Source: Paenibacillus paeoniae (GTDB lineage Bacteria > Bacillota > Bacilli > Paenibacillales > Paenibacillaceae). Taken from it: a stretch of 64,000 bases of DNA. Of the stretch, positions 60,664 to 64,000 are shown in pieces. The position numbers and the translations under genes are program-made. A model generated the notes under the pieces. That model made no database searches and was not told where the DNA came from. It was given only the letters and a program-made list of their open reading frames with translations. The stretch spans positions 62,001 to 126,000 of the forward strand of contig NZ_QUBQ01000001.1 in NCBI RefSeq assembly GCF_003388735.1, given 5' to 3'. The stretch's first letter is position 1. Every line of letters starts with the position of its first letter.

Positions 60664-61503
60664 CTAAGATTTCTTTTCTGTGCGCTGGACGACTTTTTGT
60701 GTAAGTCGGTCCAAAATGATGGCTAGTATGACGATAGCAAGCCCAGCTTCGAAGCCGACACCTGTCCGGCCTTGTGTAACCGCACGGTAGACATATTCGC
60801 CGACGCCTTGGGCGCCGATCATGGATGCAATAACAACCATCGACAGGGACAGCATGATCGTCTGATTAATACCTGCCATAATGGTCGGTACTGCTATAGG
60901 CAACTGCAGCTTGAACAGTTTCTGCAGCGGGGTGGAGCCGAACGCATCCGCCGCTTCCACTAATTCGCCCGGAACTTGCCTGATCCCCAGATTGGTTAAG
61001 CGGATTGTAGGCGGGATGGCGAATATGATAGATGATATAACGCCCGGAACGACACCGAGTCGGAAGAAGGTTACGGCTGGAAGCAAATATACGAATGCAG
61101 GCATCGTTTGCATAAAGTCTAACAAGGGGGTGAAGATTCTCTGCATGACATTGCTATTAGCACATAAAATACCGATCGGTACGCCGATAACGACGGAAAT
61201 AATGGCGGCTGTTAGAACGAGCGCAAGCGTCTGCATCGTTGGGCCCCATAAGCCCAGATTTTCGATGATGAGCAGACCGATGAGCGTAAAGAGGGCCATC
61301 TTCCACTTGCCAAGGAACCAGGCCAGTACGACGAATAGAGCAATAATGACAAGCGGAGGGACTCCCCGCAGCATGTCGTCCAATCCGTTCACTGTGCCTC
61401 CGATAATCAAGCTGATGAAGTCAAACAGCGGCCCAAGATTGTTTTCCAGCCATTTCTCGATGCTTTCAATCCAATCTGCGAGCGGAATCTTGGGAAGATT
61501 CAT
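60664..61503 (-). CDS. opuAB: Glycine betaine ABC transporter permease OpuAB
   Basis: A 279-residue permease with about six helices. Characteristic segments are TLALVLTAAIISVVIGVPIGI, DFMQTMPAFVYLLPAVTFF, and the EAA-like ATPase contact loop VEAADAFGSTPLQKLFKLQLP. It ends with RAVTQGRTGVGFEAGLAIVILAIILDR. The start overlaps the end of opuAA by 4 nt, so the two are translationally coupled. Confidence 0.94.
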   Translation of the reverse strand: MNLPKIPLADWIESIEKWLENNLGPLFDFISLIIGGTVNGLDDMLRGVPPLVIIALFVVLAWFLGKWKMALFTLIGLLIIENLGLWGPTMQTLALVLTAAIISVVIGVPIGILCANSNVMQRIFTPLLDFMQTMPAFVYLLPAVTFFRLGVVPGVISSIIFAIPPTIRLTNLGIRQVPGELVEAADAFGSTPLQKLFKLQLPIAVPTIMAGINQTIMLSLSMVVIASMIGAQGVGEYVYRAVTQGRTGVGFEAGLAIVILAIILDRLTQKVVQRTEKKS

Positions 61504-62705
61504 TCGGAGTCACCTCCATCCAGCAACGAGTTTCCGTTGCCTGCAAGCGCCGCAAGTACGGCCCCTTTGATGACGACGCCTCTAAGGCGCCCTGTATCAT
61601 CAATGACTGCGACCGGAAGCTTCGCGTTGCCCATCATTTCGAACAATTCATTCAATAGCGAGTCCGGGGAAGTGATGGGAACTTCCTTTTGCATGACATC
61701 TTCCAGTCCCTTCGAATCCTTCAGCGCTGCTGCGGCATCTTCAGCTGACACAAGTCCAAGCAGCGTCATCGAGCGATCCACGACATACAGGCTGGATACG
61801 CCACGGTCACGCATGAACTGGAGTGCGACGCGAGGACCTCTGTCGATCGTAATCGTCTCCGCCTTTTCCATAGCATGGGATGCGGTAAGCACCTTCGACA
61901 GATCGACATCTTCTACGAACCGCTCCACATATTTGTTGGCAGGCTGCATCAGAATTTCTTCCGGCGTCCCAATCTGAACGATGCTGCCGTCTTTCATTAA
62001 CGCGATCTGGTCTCCGATTCGCAGTGCTTCATCCAAATCATGCGTAATAAACACGATCGTTTTTTTCATTTTCGTCTGCAGCTCCAGCAGTTCATCCTGC
62101 ATATCCTTGCGGATAAGCGGATCGAGCGCGCTGAACGCTTCGTCCATCAGCAGAATTTCGGGGTCATTCGCAAGTCCCCGTGCCAAGCCCACACGCTGCT
62201 GCATGCCGCCGCTGAGCTGATGCGGGTAGCTGTCTTCGTAGCCTGACAGTCCGACTAGCTTCAATGACTCCATGGCCATCTCTCGCCGCTTTTTCTTCTC
62301 AATTCCTTGTATCTCCAGGCCATATTCAATGTTTTGAATGACCGTGCGATGCGGGAATAGCGCGAACTTCTGGAACACCATGCCGATATGCTTTCGGCGG
62401 TATTGCCTAAGTTGCTCTGGGTTCATTCGAAGCACGTCGCTTCCGTTGAACAGCAGTTGTCCCGTTGTTGGCTCGATGAGCCGGTTAAGCAGCCGAACCA
62501 GTGTTGACTTGCCGCTGCCTGACAAGCCCATGATGACGAAAATCTGACCGGATTCAATGGAGAATTCCGCTTGATTGACGCCAACAGTCAGCTTTGATTC
62601 CTTTAATATTTTATCTTTGGACCAACCTTTCTCCAGCAGCGGTATGGCCTTTTTCGGATCGTCTCCGAAAATTTTGGTTAACTTTTTGGCTTCTAAAATC
62701 GCCAT
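61500..62705 (-). CDS. opuAA: Glycine betaine ABC transporter ATP-binding protein OpuAA
   Basis: A 401-residue ATPase. Walker A is GLSGSGKST, the signature LSGGMQQRVGLARGLA and Walker B ILLMDEAFSALDP are intact, and the Q loop and His switch (FITHDLDEA) are present. The C-terminal CBS pair (about 280-395) would sense ionic strength or cyclic-di-AMP, as known for OpuA-type ATPases. The N-terminal 50 residues (FGDDPKKAIPLLEKGWSKDKIL) are the usual quaternary-amine-transporter extension. AAAGGGG precedes the ATG. It is divergent from the GbsR-like regulator gene. Confidence 0.95.
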   Translation of the reverse strand: MAILEAKKLTKIFGDDPKKAIPLLEKGWSKDKILKESKLTVGVNQAEFSIESGQIFVIMGLSGSGKSTLVRLLNRLIEPTTGQLLFNGSDVLRMNPEQLRQYRRKHIGMVFQKFALFPHRTVIQNIEYGLEIQGIEKKKRREMAMESLKLVGLSGYEDSYPHQLSGGMQQRVGLARGLANDPEILLMDEAFSALDPLIRKDMQDELLELQTKMKKTIVFITHDLDEALRIGDQIALMKDGSIVQIGTPEEILMQPANKYVERFVEDVDLSKVLTASHAMEKAETITIDRGPRVALQFMRDRGVSSLYVVDRSMTLLGLVSAEDAAAALKDSKGLEDVMQKEVPITSPDSLLNELFEMMGNAKLPVAVIDDTGRLRGVVIKGAVLAALAGNGNSLLDGGDSE

Positions 62706-62958
62706 GAAACGTTCCCCTTTCGTGCCCCCTCGTGGAAAAATTCGACTCTATTAGTGTAGTTGGATAACTTTGCTACGGTCAAAGAGCGTGAGCCAGCGTG
62801 AGGAGTGTGCAGTTATAACTTTACAAACTTTACGTACAGAATACTCCGTATAACTCCGTTTTTCGATCGGATTGCCTTCTTTACATCCTTGAGGGCAATT
62901 GATTACAATAGCTGTAGTAAGATTGAAGGGGTTTGGCGTACGATTTTGGAGGGACATT

Positions 62959-63516
62959 ATGGACGAGCTTGCGGGATTGACGGAAGAGCAGCGAGCCAAG
63001 CTGCTGCATACAAGAAGACGCGTCATTGAATCGATCGGCAAAAATATGGACTTATACGGCATTACGCTTTCCATCGGCCATTTATACGGGAATATGTACT
63101 TCAATCAAAGTCCCGTTACGCTGGATGAGATGAGTCATACGATGGGCATGAGCAAGACGTCGATGAGCACGGGGATGCGCACACTGCATGATTTGAAGAT
63201 GATCAATAAAGTGTGGGGTAAAGGCTCTCGAAAGGATCTGTACGAGGTTGTCCCGGATTGGCACCAGAATTTCGCTGATTTCTTTTCTATTAAATGGAGA
63301 AAAGCACTGGAACAGAACATGAGCGCGCTTAGTCGCAGTATGAAGGAGATGGATGCTCTAATTGCAGAGCATAGCGAGGACGAGGCTTTCCTGACGCTGC
63401 TTACAAGCGATAAATCGAAAATCGACGAGGCATTAAACTACTATAGATGGCTGGATCGATTGATAGATTCGTTCGAGTCCGGTGAGATTTATCAGTATTT
63501 CCCAAAAGAAGAATAG
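62959..63516 (+). CDS. GbsR/OpuCR-family (MarR-like) regulator
   Basis: About 185 residues from ATG 62959 with TTGGAGGG upstream; the normal length of GbsR proteins. The winged helix shows LYGITLSIGHLYGNMYF and MGMSKTSMSTGMRTLHDLKMI, then KVWGKGSRKDLYEV. GbsR-type repressors sense choline or glycine betaine and control their uptake. The divergent opuA operon 253 bp away is the obvious target. It is not a perfect match to either GbsR or OpuCR by eye. Confidence 0.87.
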   Translation: MDELAGLTEEQRAKLLHTRRRVIESIGKNMDLYGITLSIGHLYGNMYFNQSPVTLDEMSHTMGMSKTSMSTGMRTLHDLKMINKVWGKGSRKDLYEVVPDWHQNFADFFSIKWRKALEQNMSALSRSMKEMDALIAEHSEDEAFLTLLTSDKSKIDEALNYYRWLDRLIDSFESGEIYQYFPKEE

Positions 63517-63525
63517 GAATTGCAG

Positions 63526-63556
63526 CCGCAGCCGACTAGGTTTGCGGTTTTTTTAT
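63526..63556 (+). terminator. Terminator after the GbsR-like gene
   Basis: CCGCA (63526-63530) pairs with TGCGG (63543-63547), with additional CC/GG pairing inside, followed by seven T. Confidence 0.8.
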
Positions 63557-63586
63557 TGCGGAAGCAGAGGATGGGTTAATTCTATT

Positions 63587-63614
63587 TTGCATAGTGAAGG
63601 GACTATGTTATGCT
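63587..63614 (+). promoter_or_regulatory. Candidate phnM promoter with an internal palindrome
   Basis: TTGCAT (63587-63592), a 16-bp spacer and TATGCT (63609-63614). Between them CATAGT (63590-63595) and ACTATG (63602-63607) form a perfect inverted repeat that could be a repressor site. Confidence 0.45.
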
Positions 63615-63653
63615 AAAATTAACATTTTATTTAAAAAAGAGGGGTTAAATTCC

Positions 63654-64000
63654 ATGTACAGTCCTTCATATCCTGGAAGTTCAGAGCGAGGCGGCAACTT
63701 GCTCATTGCAGATGGCAATGTCGTCTTGCAGGATCGAATCATTCGGGCTTCTATCGCTGTGGAGAATGGAAGTATTGCGGCGATAGTTGATGAGAAGGGG
63801 AAGAAGCGGTGGCTCAAGCGCTGGAATGGAGAAGCGAAGGTACTGCATGCCAACGGAAAGTATGTAATGCCGGGACTGATTGATATCCACTGCGATGCCA
63901 TTGAGAAAGAAGTGCAGCCAAGACCGAATACGCTATTTCCTTTGGATTTGGCTTTTCTGGAATTTGAGCGAAAGCTGCCGGTACATGGGATTACGACAAT
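63654..64000 (+). CDS. phnM: PhnM, phosphonate (ribose 1-methylphosphonate 5-triphosphate) diphosphatase, partial
   Basis: A coding sequence running off the right edge of the window. It begins MYSPSYPGSSERGGNLLIAD and has an AGAGGGG ribosome binding site. The amidohydrolase-type strand motif YVMPGLIDIHCDAIEKE, with His79 and Asp81 in the metal-binding position, and PRPNTLFPLDLAFLEFERKL with VHGITT are characteristic of PhnM. In the carbon-phosphorus lyase pathway it releases pyrophosphate from alkylphosphonate ribose triphosphate. The rest of the phn cluster probably lies beyond the window. Confidence 0.88.
   Translation, partial: MYSPSYPGSSERGGNLLIADGNVVLQDRIIRASIAVENGSIAAIVDEKGKKRWLKRWNGEAKVLHANGKYVMPGLIDIHCDAIEKEVQPRPNTLFPLDLAFLEFERKLPVHGITT

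Overview
The window looks like chromosomal DNA of a Paenibacillus-like Firmicute. This rests on SLH-anchored exported proteins, strong AGGAGG-type ribosome binding sites with many TTG and GTG starts, Gram-positive lipoprotein signal peptides, LiaRS/PspA envelope-stress genes, an OpuA-type transporter with a GbsR-like regulator, and many U-tailed terminators. No rRNA, tRNA or CRISPR array is visible. Most of the window is ordinary chromosome. Accessory-looking material lies at about 0.4-3.5, 13.3-18.7, 21.7-26.8, 30.5-31.7 and 55.9-59.4 kb.

Layout. 1-3.5 kb: an ArsR regulator, then a Fur-box-controlled AraC regulator running in frame into a siderophore-binding lipoprotein, a GNAT enzyme and a decayed Rossmann gene. 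3.6-13.1 kb: a 2,086-residue SLH surface protein, a 55-residue protein too small for most gene finders, and a divergent response regulator/7TM sensor kinase pair. 13.3-18.7 kb: a probable operon of two CUT1-type permeases, a binding lipoprotein, a metallo-beta-lactamase-fold hydrolase, an inositol-monophosphatase-family enzyme and a GntR/UTRA regulator. It has no ATPase and is preceded by a fitting operator. 19-21.5 kb: MFS exporter, Lrp/AsnC regulator, GNAT. 21.7-26.8 kb: a cassette of MFS, MoxR-like ATPase, VWA protein and GIY-YIG-like protein, bracketed by two copies of one domain of unknown function (the first frameshifted). 26.9-30.5 kb: MFS with a MarR regulator, an SDR and a Dabb protein.

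30.5-31.7 kb holds an element with about 17 copies of a 51-bp repeat, lying between two copies of a terminator hairpin. 31.8-38 kb: DUF2306, DJ-1/PfpI and an OmpR/kinase pair, then a Btr-like AraC/binding-domain fusion. 38-41.5 kb: a Fur-controlled siderophore-binding lipoprotein, an uncharacterised lipoprotein and an NlpC/P60 hydrolase. 41.8-45.8 kb: a Lia/Psp envelope-stress module. 45.8-48 kb: molybdenum cofactor genes mobB and moeA. 48-56 kb: small hypothetical genes, zwf, prfC and a membrane-anchored flavoprotein. 55.9-56.8 kb: a second 51-bp-repeat element of the same family, inverted and again between two terminator-like hairpins. 56.8-59.4 kb: an SLH-anchored serine hydrolase and a 99-bp tandem repeat. 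59.5-63.5 kb: glycine betaine transporter opuA (minus strand) and its GbsR-type regulator. 63.65 kb onward: the start of phnM, cut by the window edge.

Most promising leads: (1) the pair of 51-bp-repeat elements at terminators; (2) the MoxR/VWA junction, where the VWA gene has no credible start but is reachable by a -1 shift at an A AAA AAC site; (3) the AraC/lipoprotein ORF with an internal Fur box and ribosome binding site; (4) the ATPase-less phosphoester-type transport operon. Everything here was read by eye; no similarity search was run.
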